A DNA stretch of 64,000 bases from a bacterium. Its GTDB lineage: Bacteria > Desulfobacterota > Binatia > HRBIN30 > CADEER01. Below, piece after piece: positions 44,833 through 53,307 of the stretch. Made by a program: the position numbers and the translations under genes. The DNA is taken from positions 186,001 to 250,000 of the forward strand of contig JAHBUY010000004.1 in assembly GCA_019637795.1 (NCBI GenBank), written 5' to 3'. The number at the start of each line of letters is the position of its first letter. Positions within the stretch are counted from its first letter, which is position 1. A model generated the notes under the pieces. It was not told where the DNA came from. It worked only from the letters and a program-made list of their open reading frames with translations, and made no database searches.

Positions 44833-45438
44833 CGACGGATCACCGGCGCGCGGCCATTGCCGCGCGCGGCGCGCACGCGGCGACCGGGCGGCGCGGCGGC
44901 GGCCCGTGAGGGGTTCAGAACTGGCAGCCGACCCAGCAGGCCAGTTGATAGGTGACGGCCGCCAGCACGCACATGCCGGCGAACGACAGGACCTGACTCA
45001 TCGCCATCGGAATCCCCCAGACCCCGGCGCGCCGTGTCGGCACCGCCCGCCGCCCGCCCGCTCAGCATCCCCCGGCGCGGTGTCGCCTGGCTCGCCGCCG
45101 CCTCGACAGCATCGCATCTCAACCTGTTCTGCAAATGAAATCTGCATCGGCGTCTCGATTCACCGCTCGCTCGATCTTGCAACTCCTCTGCCAGACCAGT
45201 GCCGCCGTCACGGGGGCGACCGCCGGTGGAGATGCCCCGCGACGGCGGCCAGTTTTGTCCGCGACGTTGGAAATTCGCCTGTCCGCCTCTGCGCGACGGC
45301 GCCGAACGTAGCGCGCTGCCATGTCCGGCTCCGTGAGCGAGCGCACAGCGTCGGCGACGCAGACGCCCCACCCGCTCGTCGATGCCCCCTGCGCGACGGT
45401 GTCCCGGTCGGTGCGATCGTGCCGGCCCCGTGCTAGCA
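44833..45438. other. Intergenic region, about 600 bp
   Basis: Contains one possible 30-codon minus-strand gene (44915-45007). The rest (45008-45438) shows no convincing coding sequence; an AT-richer patch around 45120-45180 could hold a promoter. No repeat or RNA gene is recognised. Confidence 0.45.
44915..45007 (-). CDS. Possible 30-aa membrane peptide
   Basis: ATG at 45007, TGA at 44915. The peptide (starts MAMSQVLSFAGMCVL, ends CWVGCQF) is one hydrophobic helix with three cysteines. GGGGGA lies 5 nt before the ATG, a good ribosome site. Such small single-helix proteins are often missed. No homologue is known to me, and translation is unproven. Confidence 0.35.
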   Translation of the reverse strand: MAMSQVLSFAGMCVLAAVTYQLACWVGCQF

Positions 45439-46200
45439 ATGGAACGGAAGGCAGGGCGCTCGCGGCCGACGGTCGCCGCCGGCGCGGTCGACATGGCGAC
45501 AAGGCTGGTACGGCGCGCGACGGGCTCGGGAACGGTTCGGCACCCGCACCTACTGGCGATTGCCGCCGGCGCCCTGGTGATGCTCGGAGCGGGGGCGCCG
45601 ACGCCCGCCCCGGCGCCCGCCCCCACCGGCATCCTGGCACCGGGCATCCAGCCGCGCGTCGGCCGTGACTACACGCTCCTCGATCCGACGCTGGCATTGC
45701 CGCCGCTTGCGATGCTGGCCCCCGACCTTTCCCTCATGCCGCGGACGTCGGACAACCCGGTGCCGCCGCCCACCAACGGCGCCGCAGCCGAGAATGGGGT
45801 ACGGTTTAAACTCGACTACCGACACGCCCAGTTGAGCGATCTCTCCTCCACTGCCCTACGCACCGATCCCGCGACCGGCTTCTCGCGCCGGCTCGACACC
45901 GACGTGCTCGCCCTCGGCATGTCCTGGAGCCTGGCCGGCAACCAGGTCGGCTTTGCCTACCAGTTGCAGTCGGCGCGCGGCGGCGGTGGCGATGAGGGCC
46001 TCGCCCGCTTCCTGCCTGGCAGCGAGGCCGCGACGCACGCGCTGACCCTGGGGGTCACGCGCGCGTTTGGCGCCGGCGGGCCGCCGCCGGTGGCGCCACC
46101 GCTGTTGATCATCGAGTCGGCACCGGGGGGCGATGCCCTCGCCACCGGCGCCGACGGCGCCGACCCCACCGACCAGCCGACTCCGTCACCGGCGTCGTAG
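45439..46200 (+). CDS. Hypothetical exported protein, possible barrel fragment
   Basis: A 253-aa protein if started at 45439; an ATG at 45493 would give 235 aa with a neater signal peptide (residues ...HLLAIAAGALVMLGAGA). After a PTPAPAPAPT spacer come segments of alternating polarity: VRFKLDYRHAQLSD, LDTDVLALGMSWSLAGNQVGFAYQLQSA and ATHALTLGVTRAF, like outer-membrane strands, but too few for a full barrel. No family is recognised. It overlaps the 3' end of the MFS gene on the other strand by 15 bp. Confidence 0.5.
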   Translation: MERKAGRSRPTVAAGAVDMATRLVRRATGSGTVRHPHLLAIAAGALVMLGAGAPTPAPAPAPTGILAPGIQPRVGRDYTLLDPTLALPPLAMLAPDLSLMPRTSDNPVPPPTNGAAAENGVRFKLDYRHAQLSDLSSTALRTDPATGFSRRLDTDVLALGMSWSLAGNQVGFAYQLQSARGGGGDEGLARFLPGSEAATHALTLGVTRAFGAGGPPPVAPPLLIIESAPGGDALATGADGADPTDQPTPSPAS

Positions 46201-47523
46201 ACGCCGCCGTCGTGGCCGCTCCTCGAGCAGCATCGGCCGCCACTCCGGCCCGCGCCCTGGACGCAGCGAGAGCACGCGCACGAACACCGACGGGAACGAG
46301 TGCTCGCGCGCCCGCCGGACGCCGATGCCGCGCGCCAGGCGCAGCATGATCAACGCTCGCAGCGCCGACGACACGAGGAAGAGGACGTGATACCCGCCGT
46401 CGCCGAGCGCCCGCAGGACCGTGCCGCCGATCAGCGATCCGACGACGATCGCCACGCCGTTGAGCAGCGTGTACAGCGACAGCACCGCGGCGCGGTCGGC
46501 GTCGTCGGTGGCGTCGAGCAGATTGAGCACGATCGCCAGCTCGAACCCCGCCCACGCGAAGCCGGCGAACACCTGCAGCGCCAGCAGGTAGACGACGTGG
46601 TCCGACACCACCCACAGACTGGAGAGCGGCACCAGCAGCGTGCCCGAGACCTGCAGCGCCCGTCGGTTGCCGAAGCGACGCGCGACCTCGCCCCAGTACG
46701 AGGAGGAGACGATCCGCGCCAGCAGCACGGCGCCGTTCACCGCCGTGTACGCGGCGTACGACAGGCCCAGGTGCCGCAGCATGTACGGCGTGAAGTACGC
46801 CGCCGAGAGATGGACGGCGCCCATCATCAGCACCAGCAGCGCGACCAGGCGGCCGTACGGGCGGCGTGCCATGCCGCGCACGACGGCGCGCAGGCGCGGC
46901 CGGCGCGGCGGGCGGCTCTCCTGCGGATCGTGTTGCCGGGCGAGGAAGCTCGCGCTGACGAGGCGACTGCCGGCCGCCAACCCGAACAGCACCAGAAAAC
47001 CGCCGGTCGCCCCCCAGCGGCTTCCCTCGGTCGCGTGCAGGATGCCGCCGGCGAGCAGCGTCGAGCCGAGGAGCGCCGCGTTCACTGCCGCGCCACGGCC
47101 AGCGAAGAACCGGCTGCGCACCGCGCTTGGCACCATGCGACCGATCCAGTTGTTCCATACCGGGTGGATGCCGAGGGCGAGGATCCAGTAGAGCGCCACC
47201 CAGGCGAGCAACTGCTCGTACCCGCCCGCCGCGGGCACCAGCGCCAGGGCGCCGATCGGCAGAAAGCAGCTCGCCTGCAGCAGCGCCGCGCCGATCACGA
47301 AGCGACGGTCGCCGATGCGATGCGCGATGCGCGGCGCCAGGACCTGGGCGCCGGCGCCACAGAGCATCGGCACGGTGGTGAGCAGGCCGACCTGAAATGG
47401 GCTGGCGCCGAGCAGCAGGCCGAACGCCGAGAAGTAGGTCTCGCCAAAGCCGGTCATCGCCGCGCAGGCGGCGCCGTCGACGATGCTGGCGCGCAGGCTG
47501 CGGCGCACGCGCGAGGCGAGCAT
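46186..47523 (-). CDS. MFS transporter
   Basis: A 445-aa protein with about twelve hydrophobic helices, a loop motif RIAHRIGDRRFVIG after helix 2 (MFS motif A-like, R-x-x-D-R-R) and a similar repeat in the second half (EVARRFGNRRALQVSG). It looks like a major facilitator of the uncharacterised YdhP/Ygg type rather than a drug pump with a defined signature. The start at 47523 removes an upstream extension rich in Arg; no good ribosome site is seen. It is divergent from glgB with a 176-bp gap. Substrate unknown. Confidence 0.85.
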   Translation of the reverse strand: MLASRVRRSLRASIVDGAACAAMTGFGETYFSAFGLLLGASPFQVGLLTTVPMLCGAGAQVLAPRIAHRIGDRRFVIGAALLQASCFLPIGALALVPAAGGYEQLLAWVALYWILALGIHPVWNNWIGRMVPSAVRSRFFAGRGAAVNAALLGSTLLAGGILHATEGSRWGATGGFLVLFGLAAGSRLVSASFLARQHDPQESRPPRRPRLRAVVRGMARRPYGRLVALLVLMMGAVHLSAAYFTPYMLRHLGLSYAAYTAVNGAVLLARIVSSSYWGEVARRFGNRRALQVSGTLLVPLSSLWVVSDHVVYLLALQVFAGFAWAGFELAIVLNLLDATDDADRAAVLSLYTLLNGVAIVVGSLIGGTVLRALGDGGYHVLFLVSSALRALIMLRLARGIGVRRAREHSFPSVFVRVLSLRPGRGPEWRPMLLEERPRRRRLRRR

Positions 47524-47699
47524 GGAGGAGTGGCGGGAGGCGGTGGACACCGAGCCAGGGCGATCGCGCGCGCCATGGTGGCGGCGCGGGCGGACTCTGC
47601 TAACGTCCGCGGCGCGATGCGTTCCCCCGGTCCTCCTCTCCGGCCCTGCCCGTGCTCCGCTGACGCTTAGCGGCCCGCTGCCCGCAAGCCAATCCGCGC

Positions 47700-49592
47700 A
47701 TGTCACCGCTGACCGACCAGGACCTCTACCTGTTCAACGAGGGCACCCACCATCGCATCTACGATGTGCTGGGCGCGCATCCGGGCGCCGTCGACGGCCG
47801 CGCCGGCACCCACTTCGCCGTCTGGGCGCCCAACGCCGACCACGTGTCGGTCATCGGCGATTTCAACCACTGGACGCGCGGCGCCCATCCGCTGAGCGTC
47901 CGCGGCCGCTCCGGCATCTGGGAGGGTTTCATCCCCGGGGTCGGCGTGGGCGCCGTCTACAAGTACCACGTCGCCTCCGGCCTCGCCGGGTACAGGGTCG
48001 ACAAGGCCGATCCCCTGGCGCGCCGCACCGAGCTGCCGCCGCGCACCGGCTCGGTCGTCGCCGACCCGCGACACGCGTGGAACGACGCCGCCTGGATGGC
48101 GCAGCGCGCCGAGCGCCAGCGCCTCGACCGCCCGCAGTCGATCTACGAGGTCCATCTCGGCTCCTGGCAGCGCGCGCCCGAGGATCCGGGCCGCCTGCTC
48201 ACCTACGCCGAGATCGCGCCACGCCTGGCCGCCTACGCGCGCGACATGGGCTTCACGCACGTCGAGCTGCTGCCGGTGATGGAGCACCCCTTCTACGCCT
48301 CGTGGGGATACCAGACGACCGGCTACTTCGCCCCGACGGCACGCTACGGCCGCCCCGAGGACTTCATGGCCTTCGTCGACGTGCTGCACCAGCACGAGCT
48401 CGGCGTGATCCTCGACTGGGTGCCGTCGCACTTCCCCACCGACGAGCACGGGCTGGCCTACTTCGACGGCACCCACCTCTACGAGCACGCCGACCCACGC
48501 CAGGGCTTCCATCCCGATTGGGGCAGCTCGATCTTCAACTACGGCCGCAACGAAGTGCGATCGTTCCTCCTCAGCAGCGCGCACTACTGGCTCGATCACT
48601 TCCACATCGACGGGCTACGGGTCGACGCCGTCGCCTCGATGCTCTATCTCGACTACTCGCGGCGGCCCGGCGAGTGGATCCCCAATCGCTACGGCGGGCG
48701 CGAGAACATCGACGCCATCGACTTCCTGCGCCAGCTCAACAGCATGGCGTACACCGAGATCCCGGGCGTCCAGACCACCGCCGAGGAATCCACGTCGTGG
48801 CCGATGGTGTCGCGTCCTCCGTACGTCGGCGGCCTCGGATTCGGCTTCAAGTGGGACATGGGCTGGATGCACGACATGCTCGCCTACCTGGCGCGCGATC
48901 CGGTCCACCGGCGTTTCCATCACACCGCCCTCACCTTCCGCATGCTCTACGCCTTCAGCGAGAACTTCGTGCTGCCGCTCTCCCACGACGAGGTCGTGCA
49001 CATGAAGGGCTCGTTGATCGGCAAGATGGCCGGCGACGACTGGCAGCGCTTCGCCAATCTGCGCCTGCTGTTCGCGCATCAGTGGACCCAGCCCGGCAAG
49101 AAGCTGCTGTTCATGGGCGGCGAGCTCGCACAGCGCGGCGAGTGGCGGCACGATCACAGCCTCGACTGGCACCTGCTCGCCTACGCGCCGCACCAGGGCA
49201 TCCAGCGCTGGGTGCGCGACCTCAACCGCCTCTATGCGGCCGAGCCCTGCCTGCACGAGTGCGACGCGGACTGGTCGGGCTTCGAGTGGATCGACTGCAA
49301 CGACGCCGACGAGAGCGTCGTGAGCTACCTGCGCCGCGGCCGCGACCCGGACAACGCCGTCGTCGTGGTGCTCAACTTCACCCCGGTGCCCCGCCACGGC
49401 TACCGCGTCGGCGTCCCCTTCGCGGGCCACTGGCAGGAGCTGCTCAACAGCGACGCGCACGACTATGGCGGCAGCGGTCAGGGCAACTTCGGCGGCCTCG
49501 CGGCCCTCGCCGAGCCGCATCACGGCCGCCCCTACCGCCTCGACGCCACCCTGCCGCCCCTCGGCGCCGTTCTCTTCAAGGGCAGCCGTTGA
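47700..49592 (+). CDS. glgB: 1,4-alpha-glucan branching enzyme
   Basis: A 630-aa GH13 enzyme that makes alpha-1,6 branches in glycogen. An N-terminal CBM48 (FAVWAPNADHVSVIGDFNHW) precedes the catalytic barrel. Catalytic residues are in place: nucleophile Asp309 in LRVDAVASMLY, acid/base Glu362 in AEEST, and Asp430 in LSHDEVVH. It lacks the first CBM copy, so it is about 100 residues shorter than E. coli GlgB. It is convergent with glycogen phosphorylase, so the two oppose each other in glycogen turnover. Confidence 0.97.
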   Translation: MSPLTDQDLYLFNEGTHHRIYDVLGAHPGAVDGRAGTHFAVWAPNADHVSVIGDFNHWTRGAHPLSVRGRSGIWEGFIPGVGVGAVYKYHVASGLAGYRVDKADPLARRTELPPRTGSVVADPRHAWNDAAWMAQRAERQRLDRPQSIYEVHLGSWQRAPEDPGRLLTYAEIAPRLAAYARDMGFTHVELLPVMEHPFYASWGYQTTGYFAPTARYGRPEDFMAFVDVLHQHELGVILDWVPSHFPTDEHGLAYFDGTHLYEHADPRQGFHPDWGSSIFNYGRNEVRSFLLSSAHYWLDHFHIDGLRVDAVASMLYLDYSRRPGEWIPNRYGGRENIDAIDFLRQLNSMAYTEIPGVQTTAEESTSWPMVSRPPYVGGLGFGFKWDMGWMHDMLAYLARDPVHRRFHHTALTFRMLYAFSENFVLPLSHDEVVHMKGSLIGKMAGDDWQRFANLRLLFAHQWTQPGKKLLFMGGELAQRGEWRHDHSLDWHLLAYAPHQGIQRWVRDLNRLYAAEPCLHECDADWSGFEWIDCNDADESVVSYLRRGRDPDNAVVVVLNFTPVPRHGYRVGVPFAGHWQELLNSDAHDYGGSGQGNFGGLAALAEPHHGRPYRLDATLPPLGAVLFKGSR

Positions 49593-49599
49593 CGGGGGC

Positions 49600-49615
49600 G
49601 GGCGCGGCCGCGCCC
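49600..49615. terminator. Palindromic hairpin between glgB and glgP
   Basis: GGGCGCGGCCGCGCCC, a perfect 16-bp palindrome in the 33-bp gap between the convergent genes. There is no T-run; it could slow polymerase from both sides. Confidence 0.4.
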
Positions 49616-49625
49616 CCGGCGCCCG

Positions 49626-51851
49626 CTAGACCGCCGGCGCGCCAGCCGCCGCCGCGTCCGGCGGCGCCGTCCGCGCCGCGTCGCCGCCGCCGCGCTGGTA
49701 GAGCTGGCTGGCGTAGTCGAGCAGCATGCGCTGGGCGCTGAAGCGCGGGATCAGGCCGCGCATCGAGGCCTTCATGCGCTCCACCCAGGCGTGCGGGATG
49801 CCGTCCGGCCCGCGGGCGTAGAAGAGCGGCACGACGTCGTTCTGCATCAGCTCGATGAGCGCGTTGGCGTCATGCTCGTCCTGCGCATGCGCATCGGCGG
49901 CCGGCGAGACGATGTTCCAACCATTGCGCCCGTCGTACGCCTCCTCCCACCAGCCGTCGGCGACGCTCAGGTTCAGCCCGCCGTTGAGCACCACCTTCAT
50001 GCCGCTGGTCCCGCTGGCCTCGAGCGGCGGCCGCGGCAGGTTGAGCCACAGGTCGACGCCGGCGACGAGCGGCGGCGCGATCTGCAGATCGTAGTCCTCG
50101 AGGAAGACCACCCGCCCGCCGATCACGTTGGTGCGGTTCTGAAACAGGCGGTGCAGCGTCTCCTTGCCCTCGTTGTCCTGTGGGTGCGCCTTGCCGGACA
50201 CGATGAGCTGGATGGGGGTCGGCCCGTCGCCGAGCATGTGGCCGCCGCGCTCGGGAAACCGCACCAGCAGGTAGAGCCGCTTGTAGGCGGCGACGCGACG
50301 CGCGAAGCCGATGGTGATCACGTTGGGATCGAACTCGCGCGCCGCCGCCTCGACGTATTCCGGCGGTTCGCCGCGCGACAGACGGTCGCGCACCGACTGA
50401 TCCCGCACCAGGTCCACCAGCTCGCGGCGCAGCCCGCAGCGCACCGCCCACAGCTCACTGTCGGGGATGCCGTCGACCGCCGCCCACACCGCCGGATCCT
50501 CAACCCGCGCCCGCCAGTCGGCCGGCAGGTAGCGATCGAGGAGGCGCTGCATCGCCGGCGCCATCCAGGTCGTCGTGTGCACGCCGTTGGTCACGTGCGT
50601 GATCGGCACCTGCTCGGCCGGCAGGTCGGGCCACAACGGTCGCCACATGTGGCGCGCCACGTCGCCGTGTCGCGCCGACACGCCGTTGGCGGCGCCGCTG
50701 GTGCGCAGCGCCAGGGGCGTGATGCTCACGGGGTCGGCGGCGTTGCCGGGGCTGACGCGGCCGTAGTCGTAGAATGCCGTCCGCTCGATGCCGAGCGAGT
50801 CGGCGAACGCGCCGAGCACCGGATCGATCTCGCCGACGCTGTACCCCTCGTTGCCCGCCGGCACGGGCGTGTGGGTGGTGAAGACGGTGTGTTGTTTGAC
50901 GTCCGCGAGCGCCGCCTCGAACGAGCCGCCGTTCGCGCGCAGCCGCGCCCGCTCGAACCCGCTCAGCGCCGCGTGCCCCTCGTTGAGGTGGACGAGCATC
51001 GGATCGATGCCCAGCGCGTGCAGGGCGCGCACGCCGCCGATGCCGAGCACCGCGTACTGCGCCAGCCGCACGTGGCGATCGCCGATGTACAGGCGGGCGG
51101 TGATCCAGCGGTCGATGGGATGGTTGTCTTCGCGATCGGTGTTGAGGAGGTAGAGCGGAACGCGGCCGAAGTCGACACGCCAGATGTCGCAGCGCACGAT
51201 GCGATCGCGCACCTGCACCTCGACCAGCAGCGGTCGCTGATCGCCGTTGGTGACCCGCACCACCGGCAGGCGTTCGAAATCGGCGTTGAGCCAGTACTCG
51301 TGCTGCCAACCGCCGATGTCCAGGCGCTGGTGGAAGTATCCCTGGCGATAGAAGAGGCCGATGCCGACCATCGGCAGCGCCAGGTCCGACGCGGCCTTCA
51401 GCGTGTCCCCCGCCAGCACGCCGAGGCCGCCGCCGTACAGCGCCAGCGACCCGTGGGCACCGAATTCGGAGCAGAAGTAGGCCACCGGCCGCGCCGTCTG
51501 TCCGACCACCGGCCGCGACGGACGCGCCAGATCGGCGGCGACGCCGTCCGCCAGGGCGCGCACCCGCTGCACGTAGGCCTCGGACCGCGCCAACTCCTGC
51601 AGCCGACGCGGCGGCGCGATCTCCATCACGTAGCGCGGATTGCCCCCGCTGCGCCGCCACGCCTGGGGATCGATCTCGCGAAATACGTCTGGCCCGTCGA
51701 GCATCCACGCCCAGCGGTAGTTGTAGGCGACGGACGCCAGGGCGCGGATCGCCTCCGGCAGGCGCTCGGCCAACTCGCCGATCGCGCGTTCGAGATTGGC
51801 GCGGCCGTCGACGTCGCTGAGCGGCGCGGGAAGCGGAAAGGCGGTCGACAT
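49626..51851 (-). CDS. glgP: Alpha-glucan phosphorylase
   Basis: A 741-aa GT35 phosphorylase of the short bacterial type. It has YFCSEFGAHGSLALYGGGLGVLAGD, the LNEGHAALSGFE block, and the C-terminal pyridoxal-phosphate site region ASGTSGMKVVLNGGLNLSV. It releases glucose 1-phosphate from glycogen. The ATG at 51851 is preceded by GGAGGATGATGCG. It is convergent with glgB and followed upstream by the diadenylate cyclase gene on the same strand. Confidence 0.96.
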   Translation of the reverse strand: MSTAFPLPAPLSDVDGRANLERAIGELAERLPEAIRALASVAYNYRWAWMLDGPDVFREIDPQAWRRSGGNPRYVMEIAPPRRLQELARSEAYVQRVRALADGVAADLARPSRPVVGQTARPVAYFCSEFGAHGSLALYGGGLGVLAGDTLKAASDLALPMVGIGLFYRQGYFHQRLDIGGWQHEYWLNADFERLPVVRVTNGDQRPLLVEVQVRDRIVRCDIWRVDFGRVPLYLLNTDREDNHPIDRWITARLYIGDRHVRLAQYAVLGIGGVRALHALGIDPMLVHLNEGHAALSGFERARLRANGGSFEAALADVKQHTVFTTHTPVPAGNEGYSVGEIDPVLGAFADSLGIERTAFYDYGRVSPGNAADPVSITPLALRTSGAANGVSARHGDVARHMWRPLWPDLPAEQVPITHVTNGVHTTTWMAPAMQRLLDRYLPADWRARVEDPAVWAAVDGIPDSELWAVRCGLRRELVDLVRDQSVRDRLSRGEPPEYVEAAAREFDPNVITIGFARRVAAYKRLYLLVRFPERGGHMLGDGPTPIQLIVSGKAHPQDNEGKETLHRLFQNRTNVIGGRVVFLEDYDLQIAPPLVAGVDLWLNLPRPPLEASGTSGMKVVLNGGLNLSVADGWWEEAYDGRNGWNIVSPAADAHAQDEHDANALIELMQNDVVPLFYARGPDGIPHAWVERMKASMRGLIPRFSAQRMLLDYASQLYQRGGGDAARTAPPDAAAAGAPAV

Positions 51852-51965
51852 CGCATCATCCTCCGACAGGCAGGGCCCCAACGCCTATGCCGTGTCGCCG
51901 GTCCCTGCAAGACAATCCTGGCGAGCCGGCCGCGGACGCGCATCATCGTGTGGCGGGAACGCCCA

Positions 51966-53201
51966 TTAGCGGGACGACTTGGGGCGCGGCGGCGGGGTCT
52001 CCGACGGCGCCGTGGTCGGCGTCGGAATCGCTGCGTCGAGCCGCAGGGACAGCCGCACCTGGTCCGGTTGGACATTCTCGACGCTGAGCTGCGGCGGGTG
52101 GCGGATCTGATCCGGGGTCACCGCGAAGGTCCGCCGGCCGTACTTCGCCAGGGTCGCGTCGATGGTCACGTCCAGGCGGCTGGCGTCGAACAGGTAGAAC
52201 GCCCGCCGCTGGCCGGTGAGGAGCGCCGTCACCTCCGTCGGCTCGATGCTCTCGACCGTCGCGCCCGGCGGGACGTTCACCACCTTGACGGCAACCGGAA
52301 AGGCCTGGGTCGACGGGCGCGAGCCGGGCACGTAGAGGAACCACAGCCCGAGCACGAAGATCAACGAGGCGATCTTCTCCACCCAGTTCTCGCGCACCAG
52401 GTCGGACAGCACGCGCCGCCGGCTCGTCGGCGGCGACAACTCGTGGAGGAATCGCTGGATCTCGCCCTCCAGCTCCGCCGGGCCGCCAAGCTCGCGCAGC
52501 GCCCCGTTGTGCGCCACCGAAATGGTGCCGCGCTCCTCCGAGACGACGATGCACAGGGCGTCGGTGCGCTCCGCGAGCCCGAGCGCCGCGCTGTGCCGCG
52601 TCCCCGTGCCCGGCAGTTGCTTGAAGTCGGTCGACAGGGGCAACTGGGCAGCGAAGCGCGTGACACTGTCCTGCCGCACCACGACGGCGCCGTCGTGTCC
52701 CGGCGAGCCCTTGTCGAAGATGCTCCTGAGCAGCGGTTCGCTGAGATGGCCGCCCAGCTCCACCCCGCCGTGCAGATGACGGTCGACCGGCTGCGCGCCG
52801 ACCAGGACCACCAGGGCGCCGGTCCGCGCCCGCGCCAGGTCGGCCAGGGTCCCGGTGATGACGTCGGCCGTCCCGAACGACGGCGGCGCCGGCACCGAAC
52901 GCCGCAGCCCCCACAGCGCCAGGCGTTCGAAGAGCTGTCGCAGCTCTTCCTGGAAGATGACCACGAGAATGATCAGGAAGACGGCGAAGAAGCCCTGCAA
53001 GAGCCAGGTCGTGAGCCGCAGATCGAGCGCCTGGGCGACGATGAACAACGTCATCAGCAGCACGATGCCGCCGGCGACCAGGCGCGCCTGGGTGCGGCGC
53101 AGGAGCGCGATCGCCGAATAGACGAAGGTCGTGACCAGACCGATGTCGAGCAGGTCGGCGAGATGGAGCTCGCGCAGTTGGCTGTGGACCATCTCCCACA
53201 T
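51966..53201 (-). CDS. cdaA: Diadenylate cyclase CdaA fused to a YbbR-like domain
   Basis: A 411-aa membrane protein. Three helices at residues 15-85, DAC domain at about 105-250 with the catalytic DGA at 170-172 and the second motif as GTRHSAA (RHS at 202-204), where most enzymes have RHR. One more helix at 275-292 leads into a YbbR/CdaR-like beta domain (FPVAVKVVNVPPGATVESIEPTEVTALLTG) and a Pro-rich tail. CdaA makes c-di-AMP; CdaR regulates it. In Firmicutes these are two genes; here they are one chain. The ATG at 53201 gives the usual N-terminal helix. Confidence 0.92.
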   Translation of the reverse strand: MWEMVHSQLRELHLADLLDIGLVTTFVYSAIALLRRTQARLVAGGIVLLMTLFIVAQALDLRLTTWLLQGFFAVFLIILVVIFQEELRQLFERLALWGLRRSVPAPPSFGTADVITGTLADLARARTGALVVLVGAQPVDRHLHGGVELGGHLSEPLLRSIFDKGSPGHDGAVVVRQDSVTRFAAQLPLSTDFKQLPGTGTRHSAALGLAERTDALCIVVSEERGTISVAHNGALRELGGPAELEGEIQRFLHELSPPTSRRRVLSDLVRENWVEKIASLIFVLGLWFLYVPGSRPSTQAFPVAVKVVNVPPGATVESIEPTEVTALLTGQRRAFYLFDASRLDVTIDATLAKYGRRTFAVTPDQIRHPPQLSVENVQPDQVRLSLRLDAAIPTPTTAPSETPPPRPKSSR

Positions 53202-53307
53202 GGGCGCCCTGTGTAGCGATGCGCGCCGCGAAAAGCGACGCGCGACGGCAGCGTTGGCGCGACGGCGGCGTTGGCTCAACCGCGCGCCACCTGTAAAGCG
53301 TGAGGGA

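Noticed and set aside
49791..53216. A 1141-codon plus-strand frame opposite glgP and cdaA
   Set aside because: Shadow of two certain genes; low-complexity Arg/His/Gln sequence.
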